From NCBI RefSeq assembly GCF_900101995.1, contig NZ_FNAS01000006.1, positions 1 to 64,000 on the forward strand: 64,000 nt of DNA. Direction: 5' to 3'. Source of the stretch: Riemerella columbipharyngis. GTDB taxonomy: Bacteria; Bacteroidota; Bacteroidia; Flavobacteriales; Weeksellaceae. The notes under the pieces were generated by a model. The model had not been told where the DNA came from. It saw only the letters and a list, made by a program, of their open reading frames with translations, and did no database searches. This document shows, piece after piece, positions 25,119 to 34,986 of this stretch (position 1 is its first letter; each line of letters begins with the position of its first letter). A program made the translations under genes and the position numbers.

Positions 25119-27215
25119 CTAACTAATCCTCCCCCACTTATTCTTGCCACGGTATTGTTTTTGGTAATAATCTCTCAACTGGCAGTGTGCAGGGTGTTCC
25201 AGCTTTGGGTCGCTCTTCATCAGAAGCTCTACCAGATACTTAGAAGTCTTTATAATAGAAGAATCCTCGGTAAGGCTTAGTTTTTTGAAATCTACCACAC
25301 CGCTCTGCTGTGTCCCAAGGATATCTCCCGGACCACGAAGCTGCATATCTACTTCGGATATCCTGAATCCATCATTAGTTTCACACATCGTTTTGAGGCG
25401 TTTTCGGCTGTCCGCAGATAATTTATCAGAACTCATCAGGATACAAAAACTCTGCTCCGAGCCGCGTCCCACTCTTCCCCTCAACTGATGCAGCTGAGAA
25501 AGACCAAAACGCTCCGCACTTTCTATTACCATAATAGAAGCATTGGGTACATTTACACCTACTTCTATCACTGTGGTTGCCACCATAATTTGGGCTTTTC
25601 CGGAAGCAAACTTTTGCATTGCCGCCTCTTTTTCGTCCGGTTTCATTTTGCCGTGAAGCATTACCGCTGTATAGTTTTTGAAATAATCTGTGATATGCTC
25701 CATTCCTTCTATCAAATTACGATAGTCCAATGTTTCTGATTCTTCTATAAGAGGATAAACGAAGTACACTTGGCGTCCTTTATTCAATTCTTCTTTTGCA
25801 AACTGATAGACAGAAAGGCGGTAGGAGTCCTTTCTATGCGCTGTGATAATAGGTTTTCTCCCAAGAGGAAGCTCATCGATAATGGATACATCTAAATCCG
25901 AATAAAAGCTCATCGCCAAAGTTCTCGGGATAGGGGTAGCCGTCATTACCAGTATATGAGGGGGAATTTTGTTTTTAGCCCAAAGTTTTGCCCGCTGTGC
26001 CACCCCGAAGCGATGCTGCTCGTCAATAATAGCTAAACCTAAGTTCTTGAATTGTACCACATCTTCCAAAACGGCGTGTGTCCCTATGAGGATAGGCAAT
26101 GCTCCACTGGTAAGAGTTTCGTGGATTTCCTTTCTTTGTGAGGTTTTGGTAGAGCCGGTAAGTAGTCTTACCTCTATGTCTGTGTCTTTCAGCAGTTCCG
26201 AGATTCCATTGAAGTGCTGCTGTGCCAAAATCTCTGTGGGCGCCATCATACAGCTCTGATAGCCGTTATCCATCGCCAGTAGCATTGAGAGAAGAGCTAC
26301 CATCGTTTTTCCCGAGCCTACATCGCCCTGTAGAAGCCGATTCATCTGTATCGGTTTTTTCATATCGCTTCGGATTTCTTTTAGGACTCGCTTTTGGGCA
26401 TTGGTAAGCTCAAACGGCAAATGGTTTTGATAAAAATCATTGAAATGATGCCCCACTAAAGGAAAAGGACTACCTACAACCGTCGCTTTGTGATGCTGCT
26501 TTTTTAGTCCGTATCCCAGCTGAAAGAAAAAGGCTTCCTCAAATTTTATTCTGCGTTCCGCCTCTTTCATTAGCGCATGGTTCTTAGGAAAATGAATATT
26601 AAGAAACGACTCAGCCCTTGGCATAAGACTTAGTGATTTCAATAGATTTTCAGGGAGATTTTCTTGAATAAGTTCGTCGAGATGATTTTGTAACAAATTA
26701 AAAATAATCTTTTGAAAAAATTTATTGTTGATTCCCCTCTTTGTTAATTTCTCACTCCCTGAATACACAGGCAAAAGCGTTCCGGACACTGCTTTTTTTT
26801 CATCTGTTTCTATCTCGGGGTGCGGCATAGAGAAAACCCCATTAAAAAGATTGACTTTTCCAAAAATAAAAACTTCACGATGCAAAGGAATTTGGTCTAA
26901 AAGCCATTTGGAATATCTAAACCATACTAATTCTATCGTGCCGGTATCGTCCCAAAATTTTGCGGTAAGCCGTTTTTTCCCTTTTCCGTATGGAAGTTCT
27001 TGGATTTCTGTAATACGCCCGCGAAATTGTAATTCTATTTCTAAAGATTGAGGCTTAAGTTCGGATATTTTAAAGACTCTGCTTTTATCCACATATTTGA
27101 TAGGGTAGAAAGTTAGCAAGTCCTCTACAGTAACGATGCCGAGAGTGTTCTTAATCAGTTTTGCCCTCTCTACACCTACGGTTTTTAGAAATTCTATGGA
27201 AGTATCTAACGCCAC
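25119..27215 (-). CDS. recG: ATP-dependent DNA helicase RecG
   Basis: Fork-remodelling helicase of 698 residues. The N-terminal wedge (OB) domain includes FRGRITEIQELPYGKGKKRLTA. The motor has Walker A GDVGSGKT, the DEQH box, TATPIPRTLAM and the late motifs GRVGRGSEQS and LRGPGDILGTQQSG that are typical of RecG. The best start is GTG at 27215 (GTG GCG TTA GAT). A gene-poor stretch of about 230 bases follows upstream. Confidence 0.97.
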   Translation of the reverse strand: MALDTSIEFLKTVGVERAKLIKNTLGIVTVEDLLTFYPIKYVDKSRVFKISELKPQSLEIELQFRGRITEIQELPYGKGKKRLTAKFWDDTGTIELVWFRYSKWLLDQIPLHREVFIFGKVNLFNGVFSMPHPEIETDEKKAVSGTLLPVYSGSEKLTKRGINNKFFQKIIFNLLQNHLDELIQENLPENLLKSLSLMPRAESFLNIHFPKNHALMKEAERRIKFEEAFFFQLGYGLKKQHHKATVVGSPFPLVGHHFNDFYQNHLPFELTNAQKRVLKEIRSDMKKPIQMNRLLQGDVGSGKTMVALLSMLLAMDNGYQSCMMAPTEILAQQHFNGISELLKDTDIEVRLLTGSTKTSQRKEIHETLTSGALPILIGTHAVLEDVVQFKNLGLAIIDEQHRFGVAQRAKLWAKNKIPPHILVMTATPIPRTLAMSFYSDLDVSIIDELPLGRKPIITAHRKDSYRLSVYQFAKEELNKGRQVYFVYPLIEESETLDYRNLIEGMEHITDYFKNYTAVMLHGKMKPDEKEAAMQKFASGKAQIMVATTVIEVGVNVPNASIMVIESAERFGLSQLHQLRGRVGRGSEQSFCILMSSDKLSADSRKRLKTMCETNDGFRISEVDMQLRGPGDILGTQQSGVVDFKKLSLTEDSSIIKTSKYLVELLMKSDPKLEHPAHCQLRDYYQKQYRGKNKWGRIS

Positions 27216-27450
27216 AACACTAATAAATTACTTAGCGAATATAAGAAATTTATAGAAAATAGCGCTTTGGGGAGTGTAAATTTGATTTTTAACAAGAAAA
27301 TAAATTTCGAAAGAGTATTTTTTTATCTACCAGCCTAATTAAAACCCATTAAAAATTATTTAATACAAACTTAATTTTATTAAAACATTAAATACCATTA
27401 CAAACTTATTTCTTTGCCAAAGCAAAAATGAAAGAAAATTATTATAGTGA

Positions 27451-29127
27451 ATGAAATTCACACAACTTAGTATTGCCATTTTATTTCTATAGGAGCCAAT
27501 ACGCAATCTACATTGAGAGACAAATTTAAAATCAACCAAAATAACAATACAATATCGGGCTACATAGGGCTTAATGCTAAGAAAAAAACAACTACCCGAC
27601 GAAGTAAGAGGTTACCGTCCTTCCAACTATATATTCAAATCCCCAAGTTCTTTTAAGGATTCTTGGAATGTGGATAATATCAAGTCGCTGCCCAATACGG
27701 GGATTTCATTTACCACAGCAAAGCGATTTAAGGCAGGTAGAGGAAATGTGGGCTTGTTGTTGTCCCTTAACCAAAGCAATCAGTACCAATACAAAGAGGG
27801 TGAGAATAACTTACTTCAATTTGCAGGGTCTAATATCGTATATAACAACAAGCTCTTAAAAAAAGAACACGAATACGAAACAGAATCTTCCGTTTTATTA
27901 GACTTGGGATATAAAAACAAAAAAACAGCATCTTACTAAACGGTATTTTCGTGCAAAATTCTACTAACCTTATCCAAGACAATTACGGCTATATAGACCA
28001 AGGAAATTCCGGAACAGGATTATTCCGCGTAAATCAACAAGACATTTCGAGGTTTATCGATTTACAACTCACCGCCTCACAAAAAATAGCCGACCGCCAC
28101 GAGCTAAAAGCCGGGGTGAGCTGGGTAAGCAATAACTACCAACAGCCCGACAGAAAAATATTCTCAGGAAATCCCGTAGGACAAAACTCTGATTTGATTT
28201 CCCTGAGCTACGGGGGGAACAATCTTATCCGTCAATATTTAGATGTGAATGGTAAGAATTATCTCTCTGCCTTTGCAGAGTATAAAGTAAGATTAGACAA
28301 CAAAAACAACAGAAAATCCTATCCTGTGGAACTATCCTTGGGATACGATGGTTTTATGGACAGACGGAGTATTTCCTACCGATTCATTTATTCTGTGTAT
28401 AATATTAACTCAAACCTGGCAGACAGAACAGTTGTCATCAACCCTGATACTCTACAGACTGTCTTTGACCAATCAGCACAAAAATGGCATATTTTATTAC
28501 AGAGAAGGCTCTACTTCGGTATATAGAAACAATATCTATCAATTTGTAAATGCAGGTTACCTCAGCCTTAACTATAAACCTAATGATACTTGGGATATTC
28601 TCATCGGCAGTAGAGTAGAAAACAATGTGAATATTACAAGGTTCAAAGAATTATCGCAATCTTTTAATAGTTCTTTTAGTAATTTAACTAAAAATCAATA
28701 CTATATATTACCTTCACTTTCTGTAAAAAAAGAACTCAACCGAAAATCTAATCTAATATTCACCACCAGTAAAACCATTACGCGTCCTATTTTGATTGAG
28801 TATATGCCGATTACCTACATTAACCCCAATAACGAAAATATACTGGGTAATCCTAAACTTCAAAACAGTGAAAACTACAATATTGATCTGAAATACGAAA
28901 TATTTCCGTCTAAAAACGAAATGTTTGCAATAGGATTTTTTGGTAAAAGAATCTTGAATGCCATTGAAAAATCCTATACGGCTTCTGCCAACTCCGATGG
29001 GCAAACGATTACTTTCTTTAATGCCAAACAAGCCGATGTAGCAGGAATAGAATTAGAAGGAATCATCAACCTAAAAAGACTATCCTATTATTACCTCTCA
29101 CAAATTTCTATTTTGATTATAATTTAA
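27451..29127 (+). pseudogene. TonB-dependent outer-membrane receptor, disrupted
   Basis: Pieces of one beta-barrel receptor lie in alternating frames: a signal peptide (MKFTQLSIAILFL, then shifted), barrel segments from 27574, from 27945 and from about 28490 to 29127. Typical strands are SYRFIYSVYNINSNLADR, LPSLSVKKELNRKSNL, NPKLQNSENYNIDLKYE and DVAGIELEG. The plug domain between signal peptide and barrel is missing and at least three frameshifts are present. The last strands are lost where the sequence runs into a glycosyltransferase remnant. Such receptors import siderophores, peptides or glycans; the ligand here cannot be told. Confidence 0.85.
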
Positions 29128-29141
29128 ATCAAAATCAAATA

Positions 29142-29653
29142 GTTCAAAATACCCCTAAAAAAGTTTATTTTGTTGGCTATTATTTCCCAAATAGAGCACT
29201 AATTATGCATGAGTTAGGAAAAAGAATAGCAGACTTAGGTTTGGAAAGCCAACTTCTGTTTCGTGTAGAGAATGATTTAAAGAAGAATTAAAATCATCAT
29301 ATAATCAATATACTACAGAGGGAATAAGTTTTGATGAAAATCTTAAAAGAGTTTCAGAAGCAGATATTATCGTTGATATATTAAATGATATACATGACGG
29401 ATTATCTTTAAGAGTTTTTGAAGCTATAGGATATGATAAAAAATTGATAACGAATAATCTGTCTATAAGAAATTACGATTTTTACAACCCTAACAATATA
29501 TTTATAATTGAAAACAAAAAATTAGAGGGATTGGAAGATTTTCTGATGAAAAAATATGAAGTTAACCAAGAAATAAAGGAGAAATATAGTTTTTCTAATT
29601 GGATTAAATATGTATTAGATATAAAACCTCATAAAGAAATAACATTACCCTAA
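29142..29653 (+). pseudogene. Glycosyltransferase-like C-terminal remnant
   Basis: Starting with KKVYFVGYYFPNRALIMHEL and, after a single-base frameshift near 29285, continuing as ISFDENLKRVSEADIIVDIL, DGLSLRVFEAIGYDKKLITN and YDFYNPNNIFIIEN, this resembles a family of LPS or capsule glycosyltransferases. About 170 residues remain of what I expect to be about 300. It is joined directly to the end of the TonB receptor remnant, which suggests one deletion that fused the two. Confidence 0.65.
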
Positions 29654-29688
29654 ATATAATGAGTAAATTTTACTTATACATATAAATT

Positions 29689-29704
29689 AACCCCTTTGGG
29701 GTTT
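29689..29704 (+). terminator. Small stem-loop after the glycosyltransferase remnant
   Basis: AACCCC pairs with GGGGTT around a 3-base loop, followed by TTATAATC. This is a weak terminator candidate before the SUI1 gene. Confidence 0.45.
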
Positions 29705-29763
29705 ATAATCTTTAGTGAGTGTTCCTAATTTTTATTTAGTGTAGAAAATTGAAGGCTAAAATT

Positions 29764-29793
29764 TTGGTTCTCGGTTTTTTATTATTATTTTTG
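29764..29793 (+). promoter_or_regulatory. Promoter of the SUI1-like gene, nearly leaderless
   Basis: TTG at 29764-29766, a 19-base spacer and TATTTTTG at 29786-29793 match the Bacteroidota promoter fully. The ATG begins only 5 bases after the -7 element, so transcription should start at or very near the start codon. Confidence 0.75.
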
Positions 29794-29797
29794 GTGG

Positions 29798-30121
29798 ATG
29801 AATTTGCGAGACCAATTAAAAAACTTATTTCCTGACCACGAGGAGCAAGACTTTGAATTGCCCGAAGAGCCTTTCGTGCAGAAAAATCCTCTTATCTGTA
29901 AATACGAAAAGAAGGGTAGAAACGGAAAACCCGTAACCATTATAGAAGGTTTTGAGGGAAGTACCGAGGAGCTTAAAAATATATCTAAAAAAATTAAAAC
30001 TACATTGGGAATCGGAGGCTCGGAAAAAGATGGAAATATCATCATACAAGGCGATAATAGAGATAAAATAATGACCATCCTCAAAGATATGGGCTACAAA
30101 ACCAAACGCGTGGGAGGATAG
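29798..30121 (+). CDS. SUI1/eIF1-family translation initiation factor
   Basis: A 107-residue protein of the SUI1 (YciH) family, the bacterial relatives of eukaryotic eIF1, which bind the 30S subunit and affect start-site selection. The SUI1 domain shows KKGRNGKPVTIIEGFEG, IKTTLGIGGSEKDGNIIIQG and a closing LKDMGYKTKRVGG. The ATG at 29798 is preceded almost directly by a strong promoter, so its own mRNA may be leaderless. Confidence 0.9.
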   Translation: MNLRDQLKNLFPDHEEQDFELPEEPFVQKNPLICKYEKKGRNGKPVTIIEGFEGSTEELKNISKKIKTTLGIGGSEKDGNIIIQGDNRDKIMTILKDMGYKTKRVGG

Positions 30122-30162
30122 CGAAAAAATAAAAACAATTAGTAAAGTATAAAAATAAAATT

Positions 30163-31017
30163 ATGATTAATAAACTTGCTGCATCAGAATTGGTGCTTAA
30201 TGAAGATGGAAGCGTATATCACCTAAACCTTTTACCCGAAGAAATTGCATCTAAAATTATTCTCGTAGGAGACCCCGACAGAGTCCCTAAGGTTTCTCAG
30301 TATTTTGACAAAATAGAGGTTAAGAAAAACAAAAGAGAATTTTACACCCACACCGGAATATTGCGTGGAGAGAGAATCACGGTAATGTCCACAGGCATCG
30401 GTACTGAGAATATTGATATCGTAATGAATGAACTGGATGCTTTGGTAAACATAGACCTCAAAAAGAAAGAAATAAAAACCGAACATACAGCGTTAGAATT
30501 ATTCAGGTTAGGGACTTGCGGTAGCGTAAATCCGGAAATAGAAGTGGATAATATGCTGGTTACGCAGAATGTAGTAGGTCTGGACGGACTTCTAAACTTC
30601 TATCAAGATTACCGCTTTGAAAATGATTTCAGCAAAGATTTTCTTTCTAAATTTCCTTACGAAAACATTAAGCCAATGCTTTATTTCTCTGAGTGGGCAG
30701 AAGAGATTTCGGATTATTACAAAGATGCCAAATATCACGGCAATACAGCTACATTCCCTGGATTTTATGCACCTCAAGGCAGGCAGCTTCGTCTAAAAGC
30801 CGTGGATGATAAATTCTTGGAAACCCTAAACGACTTGGGTATTTCTAATTTTGAAATGGAGACCTCTGCAATATACGGTCTTTCTAAGCTATTAGGACAC
30901 AAAGCAATGACGGTAAATTGCGTGATTGCCAACCGGGTACGAGGTGAGTTCTCTGCCGACCACCACACTTCGGAAAAGAAAACCATAGAATGGGTTTTGG
31001 ATAGAATCATCAAATAA
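30163..31017 (+). CDS. Nucleoside phosphorylase (uridine phosphorylase-like)
   Basis: PNP/UDP-family enzyme of 284 residues that splits nucleosides with phosphate into base and ribose-1-phosphate. Typical segments are IILVGDPDRVPKVSQYFD, MSTGIGTENIDIVMNELDAL, RLGTCGSV and NFEMETSAIYGLSKLLGHKA, the last including the Glu-Met-Glu that contacts the ribose. It most resembles uridine phosphorylases, but purine nucleosides cannot be excluded. It starts 41 bases after the SUI1 gene. Confidence 0.88.
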   Translation: MINKLAASELVLNEDGSVYHLNLLPEEIASKIILVGDPDRVPKVSQYFDKIEVKKNKREFYTHTGILRGERITVMSTGIGTENIDIVMNELDALVNIDLKKKEIKTEHTALELFRLGTCGSVNPEIEVDNMLVTQNVVGLDGLLNFYQDYRFENDFSKDFLSKFPYENIKPMLYFSEWAEEISDYYKDAKYHGNTATFPGFYAPQGRQLRLKAVDDKFLETLNDLGISNFEMETSAIYGLSKLLGHKAMTVNCVIANRVRGEFSADHHTSEKKTIEWVLDRIIK

Positions 31018-31039
31018 TCACAAAATATATAGCAACCTT

Positions 31040-31579
31040 ATGAGAAAGTACCTTTTGGTCTTAATAAGCTTAGCTTTAATTTTAACGAGTTGTGGCGTAC
31101 GCAAGTCTTACCCCCGACACTATTCTTACCAAAATCCGAAAACAGCGGAAAACCTCAAATCTCTTAAATCCAATTTTAGGGGTGAGGCTTCCTCCCATAA
31201 AGCCTCAAATATTGTAAAAACGGCAGAAAAATTTATTGGTACCCCATACCGGTACGGCGGAAAATCCTCTACAGGAACGGACTGCTCGGGGCTTGTGATA
31301 CAAGTTTTTTCTCAAAACAATATTTCTCTGCCACGCCGCTCACAAAACCAAGCCAACTCTGGAAAGACAATCAGGGTAAGTAATATACAGCCCGGAGATT
31401 TGTTATTTTTTGCTACGGGAGGAGGAAACAGAGTGAGCCATGTGGGGATAGTCCACGATATCAATACCGACGGAGATATTTACTTTATCCATGCCTCTAC
31501 ATCTCGCGGCGTTATTCTATCTTCGCTAAAGGAAAGCTATTGGAACAAAGCATTTCTTTTTGCAAGAAGGGTTTTGTAA
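31040..31579 (+). CDS. NlpC/P60 family lipoprotein, cell-wall endopeptidase
   Basis: C40 cysteine peptidase that cuts peptidoglycan stem peptides. A lipoprotein signal ends at LILTSCGVRKS. The catalytic domain has GTPYRYGGKSSTGTDCSGLV with the nucleophile Cys, the His in SHVGIVHD and the third residue in FIHASTSRGV. At 179 residues it is a minimal one-domain enzyme. It follows the phosphorylase gene by 22 bases and precedes dapD, a diaminopimelate gene, though this may be chance. Confidence 0.93.
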   Translation: MRKYLLVLISLALILTSCGVRKSYPRHYSYQNPKTAENLKSLKSNFRGEASSHKASNIVKTAEKFIGTPYRYGGKSSTGTDCSGLVIQVFSQNNISLPRRSQNQANSGKTIRVSNIQPGDLLFFATGGGNRVSHVGIVHDINTDGDIYFIHASTSRGVILSSLKESYWNKAFLFARRVL

Positions 31580-31619
31580 CTTTGCAAGTCTAATTTTCAT
31601 TATTAAAAACCACAAAAAT

Positions 31620-32432
31620 ATGTCATTAAAAACTACAATAGAGCAAATCTGGGAAAACCGCGAACTCCTTAAAAATGAAGACAGCCACAAAGCAATTCGC
31701 GAAGTCATCGCAGAATTAGACAAAGGAAGATTACGCGTAGCAGAACCTACGGAAAACGGCTGGAAAGTAAACGAATGGGTAAAAAAAGCTGTGGTTCTCT
31801 ACTTCCCCATCCAAAAAATGGAGACAATAGAAGTAGGACCTTTTGAGTTCCACGATAAAATGCCTTTGAAAAAAGGATACAGCGAAAAAGGCGTAAGAGT
31901 AGTCCCTCACGCGATTGCCCGCGAAGGTGCATTTATAGCGCCGGGCGTGATTATGATGCCGTCCTATGTAAACATAGGAGCCTATGTAGATAGCGGAACT
32001 ATGGTGGATACTTGGGCTACAGTGGGTAGTTGTGCACAGATTGGGAAGAATGTACACCTCAGCGGAGGAGTAGGAATAGGCGGTGTTTTAGAGCCGTTAC
32101 AAGCGGCTCCGGTTATCATCGAAGACGATGTATTTGTGGGGTCAAGATGTATCGTCGTGGAAGGGGCTTATGTAGAGAAAGAGGCGGTGCTCGGAGCCAA
32201 TGTGGTGCTGACAGCCTCTACCAAAATCATTGATGTTACAGGCGACACACCTGTGGAGTACAAAGGGCGTATTCCTGCGCGTTCGGTAGTGATACCGGGA
32301 AGCTATACCAAGAAGTTTCCGGCAGGAGAATATCAAGTGCCTTGTGCTTTGATTATTGGAAAAAGAAAAGAATCTACCGATAAAAAAACTTCTCTTAACG
32401 ATGCTCTGAGAGAAAATAATGTGGCAGTGTAA
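31620..32432 (+). CDS. dapD: Tetrahydrodipicolinate N-succinyltransferase
   Basis: Left-handed beta-helix acyltransferase of the succinylase route to meso-diaminopimelate and lysine. The hexapeptide repeats are visible around AFIAPGVIMMPSYVNIGAYV, GVGIGGVLEPLQAAPVIIED and FVGSRCIVVEGAYVEKEAVL. I place the start at 31620 (MSLKTTIEQIWENRE), which gives 270 residues, the usual length; an upstream in-frame start at 31560 would overlap the peptidase gene. Its stop overlaps the next start codon as TAATG, so translation of the glycosyltransferase is probably coupled. Confidence 0.96.
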   Translation: MSLKTTIEQIWENRELLKNEDSHKAIREVIAELDKGRLRVAEPTENGWKVNEWVKKAVVLYFPIQKMETIEVGPFEFHDKMPLKKGYSEKGVRVVPHAIAREGAFIAPGVIMMPSYVNIGAYVDSGTMVDTWATVGSCAQIGKNVHLSGGVGIGGVLEPLQAAPVIIEDDVFVGSRCIVVEGAYVEKEAVLGANVVLTASTKIIDVTGDTPVEYKGRIPARSVVIPGSYTKKFPAGEYQVPCALIIGKRKESTDKKTSLNDALRENNVAV

Positions 32433-33100
32433 TGGCTATTCCTAAAAATATTTTTCAGACTTTCAAAACGGATAAATTACCTTGGATTACTAGGTTTTAT
32501 ATATCCCGAATGAAGAAGAAAAATCCTAAATGGAGTTACCATTTTTATAACGACAAAGATATTTTAGATTTCTTTGAACAAGAATTTCCATCTGAATATT
32601 TGAAAGCTTATAAGAGCCTAACTATAGGAGCGGCTAAAGCCGATTTTTTCAGATATGCCATTCTTTATAAAAAAGGAGGGTTGTATCTTGATATTGACAG
32701 CTATAATAAAACCCCCTTAGATCATTTTATAATGCCTGAAGATGAATTTATAATCACCAAAGAAGGTAATCCGGGACTATACTGCCAATGGGGAATTATC
32801 TCAAATAAAAATCATCCGTTCTTAAAAAGAACATTAGAAAAAGTTTTAGATAATATAGAAAATCATCGTTTTCCCAATGATGTGCATAAAACAACAGGCC
32901 CTACCGTTTATACAAATGCCATAAATGAAATATTAAAAGAACAACCAAATATACCACATCGATTTTTAGGAATAGACTTTGAGGGTCATCTTAGATTTAA
33001 ATATAAATTGGGGAGAATTTTTCTTTATGGAAAAAAATCTGAACATTGGAAAAAGAAACAATTAACTCAAGATATAATAATTCCTTTTGACAAACAATGA
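32432..33100 (+). CDS. GT32-type glycosyltransferase
   Basis: A 222-residue sugar transferase of the capsular/OCH1-like (GT32) group. It opens with IPKNIFQTFKTDKLP and has FFRYAILYKKGGLYLDIDS, where DID is the metal-binding DxD motif. Acceptor and sugar are unknown, but a role in surface polysaccharide is likely. It overlaps dapD by one base and the next glycosyltransferase by 4, so the three are one translational unit. Confidence 0.85.
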   Translation: MAIPKNIFQTFKTDKLPWITRFYISRMKKKNPKWSYHFYNDKDILDFFEQEFPSEYLKAYKSLTIGAAKADFFRYAILYKKGGLYLDIDSYNKTPLDHFIMPEDEFIITKEGNPGLYCQWGIISNKNHPFLKRTLEKVLDNIENHRFPNDVHKTTGPTVYTNAINEILKEQPNIPHRFLGIDFEGHLRFKYKLGRIFLYGKKSEHWKKKQLTQDIIIPFDKQ

Positions 33101-34194
33101 AAATAGCCTACGATGCCAAGCGATTTTTCCAGAATAGTTCCGGATTGGGGAATTATTCTCGGGATTTAGTAAGAATGCTCTCGCAGTATTATCCCGAAAA
33201 TCAGTATCTTCTCTTGAATAAAAAAAAGACAGAGAAGGGACAAAATATCCTTGAGCGAGAGGAGGTTAAGTTTATAAAAACCTCAAAAGGAAAGTTTGCC
33301 AGACAATTCAAAATGGGGATAGATGCCCAGAATGCGGATGCGGATATTTTCCACGGTTTGTCTGGGGAGATTCCTCTAAAATGGAACCATAAGACGATAA
33401 AAAAAATCGTAACCATCCACGATTTAATCTTTATGAGGTACCCCGAGTTTTATTCTTTCTTTGACAGAAAAATCCATTTTTGGAAATTCAAAAAAGCCGC
33501 TCACAGCGCCGACCTTGTGATTGCCATTTCGGAGCAAACGAAACAAGATGTTATGCATTATCTCGGGGTTTCCGAGGATAAAATAAAAGTGGTGTATCAG
33601 GGTTGTCATAATGCTTTTAAGGAATTCATTAGCGAAGAACGAAAAAAGAAAATTACAGAAAAATATCATCTTCCGAAGCATTTTATCCTCAATGTCGGGA
33701 CGATAGAAGACCGCAAAAACTTGCTCAATGTTGTCAAGGCATTGCGGAACGAAAATATTCCGATAGTTGCTGTTGGCAGGAAAACCAATTATTACAAGAA
33801 AATAATCTCGGAAATCAAAAGTTACAATCAGGAGGTCATCTTTTTAGAAAATATACCGATGGAAGAATTGGCGGTGTTTTATCGCCTTGCAGATGTTTTT
33901 ATCTATCCCAGTTTGTTTGAGGGATTTGGTATCCCCGTCATTGAGGCGCTCTATTCCGAAACGCCTGTCATTACGAGTAATGTAAGCTGTCTTCCAGAGG
34001 CAGGAGGGGCGTATTCTATGTATGTCAATCCCGAGAGTATAGAAGATATAAAGGCTAAAATTCTCTTCTTGTGGAATAATGAAGCAGAAAGAAAACGCCG
34101 TGCAGAAAAAGGGCTGGAATATGTACAAAAATTTAATGACGAAAAAATTGCCCGTCAAATAATGGCTATTTATCGAAAGATATTGTCTTTATAA
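33097..34194 (+). CDS. GT4-family glycosyltransferase
   Basis: GT-B fold retaining glycosyltransferase of 365 residues. The N-terminal domain shows DAKRFFQNSSGLGNYSRDL and DIFHGLSGEIP. The C-terminal nucleotide-sugar domain has NVGTIEDRKN, ADVFIYPSLFEGFGIPVIEA with the conserved E-x7-E pattern, and PEAGGAYSMYVNPES. It probably adds a sugar to an LPS or capsule precursor, together with the GT32 gene it overlaps. Its 3' flank holds a weak hairpin (34223-34248) overlapping the trmB promoter. Confidence 0.9.
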   Translation: MKIAYDAKRFFQNSSGLGNYSRDLVRMLSQYYPENQYLLLNKKKTEKGQNILEREEVKFIKTSKGKFARQFKMGIDAQNADADIFHGLSGEIPLKWNHKTIKKIVTIHDLIFMRYPEFYSFFDRKIHFWKFKKAAHSADLVIAISEQTKQDVMHYLGVSEDKIKVVYQGCHNAFKEFISEERKKKITEKYHLPKHFILNVGTIEDRKNLLNVVKALRNENIPIVAVGRKTNYYKKIISEIKSYNQEVIFLENIPMEELAVFYRLADVFIYPSLFEGFGIPVIEALYSETPVITSNVSCLPEAGGAYSMYVNPESIEDIKAKILFLWNNEAERKRRAEKGLEYVQKFNDEKIARQIMAIYRKILSL

Positions 34195-34243
34195 TTAAAC
34201 TTCTTCTTTTTCTACGATAATAAACAAAAGCCCGAATTTACTT

Positions 34244-34273
34244 TTGTTTTTAAGTTTTACATTCGTATTTTTG
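34244..34273 (+). promoter_or_regulatory. Promoter of trmB
   Basis: TTG at 34244-34246, a 19-base spacer and TATTTTTG at 34266-34273 match the Bacteroidota consensus. The GTG start follows 17 bases after the -7 element. A weak stem (AACAAAAG 34223-34230 with CTTTTGTT 34241-34248) overlaps the -33 element. Confidence 0.7.
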
Positions 34274-34290
34274 TGCCAAAATAAAGATTA

Positions 34291-34968
34291 GTGGGCAAAA
34301 ACAAGTTAGCACGATTTGCTGAAAACAAAATTTTGGAGAATGTCTATCAGCCAACTCGAGAAGAGGCAATGGCAGGCTATCACTTAGCAGGAAAATGGCG
34401 CGAGAGAGTATTCAAAAATCCCAATTCTATCGTATTAGAATTAGGCTGCGGCAAGGGTGAGTATAGCGTAGGACTGGCAGAGGCCTTTCCTAACAAAAAC
34501 TTCATTGGTATAGACATCAAAGGAGCAAGATTTTGGTATGGTGCAAAAGAAGCACTGGGCAAAGGATTGAAAAATGTAGTCTTTCTTCGTTCACAAATAG
34601 AGCTTGTAGATTGTTTTTTTGCAAAAGACGAAATAGACGAAATATGGATTACATTCCCAGATCCACAGATTAAATACCGCAGAACGAAACATCGATTGAC
34701 CCACCCCACTTTCTTAGACCTCTACAGAAAAATATTGAAGAAAGACGGCATCGTTCATCTGAAAACCGACTCTGAATTTCTGCACGGATATACTTTGGGC
34801 ATTCTGCAAAACTCTAACGACGAGATTATATCTACCCACCACGATATCTACGGTGCTCTCGAATACGATCCAAACACCCCTTTGCTAAGAGAAATAAAAA
34901 CCTACTATGAAGGGCTTTTTTCGGCAAAAGGAAAAACCATCACTTATATCAAATTCAGATTAAAATAA
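34291..34968 (+). CDS. trmB: tRNA (guanine-N7-)-methyltransferase
   Basis: Makes m7G46 in the variable loop of tRNAs using AdoMet. The AdoMet pocket is LELGCGKGEYSVGLA, followed by FIGIDIKGARFW, and the family signature EIWITFPDPQIKYRRTKHRL includes the catalytic Asp. The C-terminal HLKTDSEFLHGYTL is typical. It uses a GTG start, supported by the promoter 17 bases upstream and by the N-terminal GKNKLARFAENK. At 225 residues it is normal. Confidence 0.96.
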   Translation: MGKNKLARFAENKILENVYQPTREEAMAGYHLAGKWRERVFKNPNSIVLELGCGKGEYSVGLAEAFPNKNFIGIDIKGARFWYGAKEALGKGLKNVVFLRSQIELVDCFFAKDEIDEIWITFPDPQIKYRRTKHRLTHPTFLDLYRKILKKDGIVHLKTDSEFLHGYTLGILQNSNDEIISTHHDIYGALEYDPNTPLLREIKTYYEGLFSAKGKTITYIKFRLK

Positions 34969-34986
34969 ATAAAAAACTTATAACCC

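Noticed and set aside
28348..28526. Overlap of two TonB-receptor frames as a programmed frameshift
   Set aside because: The gene has several other lesions and a missing plug domain, so simple decay explains the change of frame.
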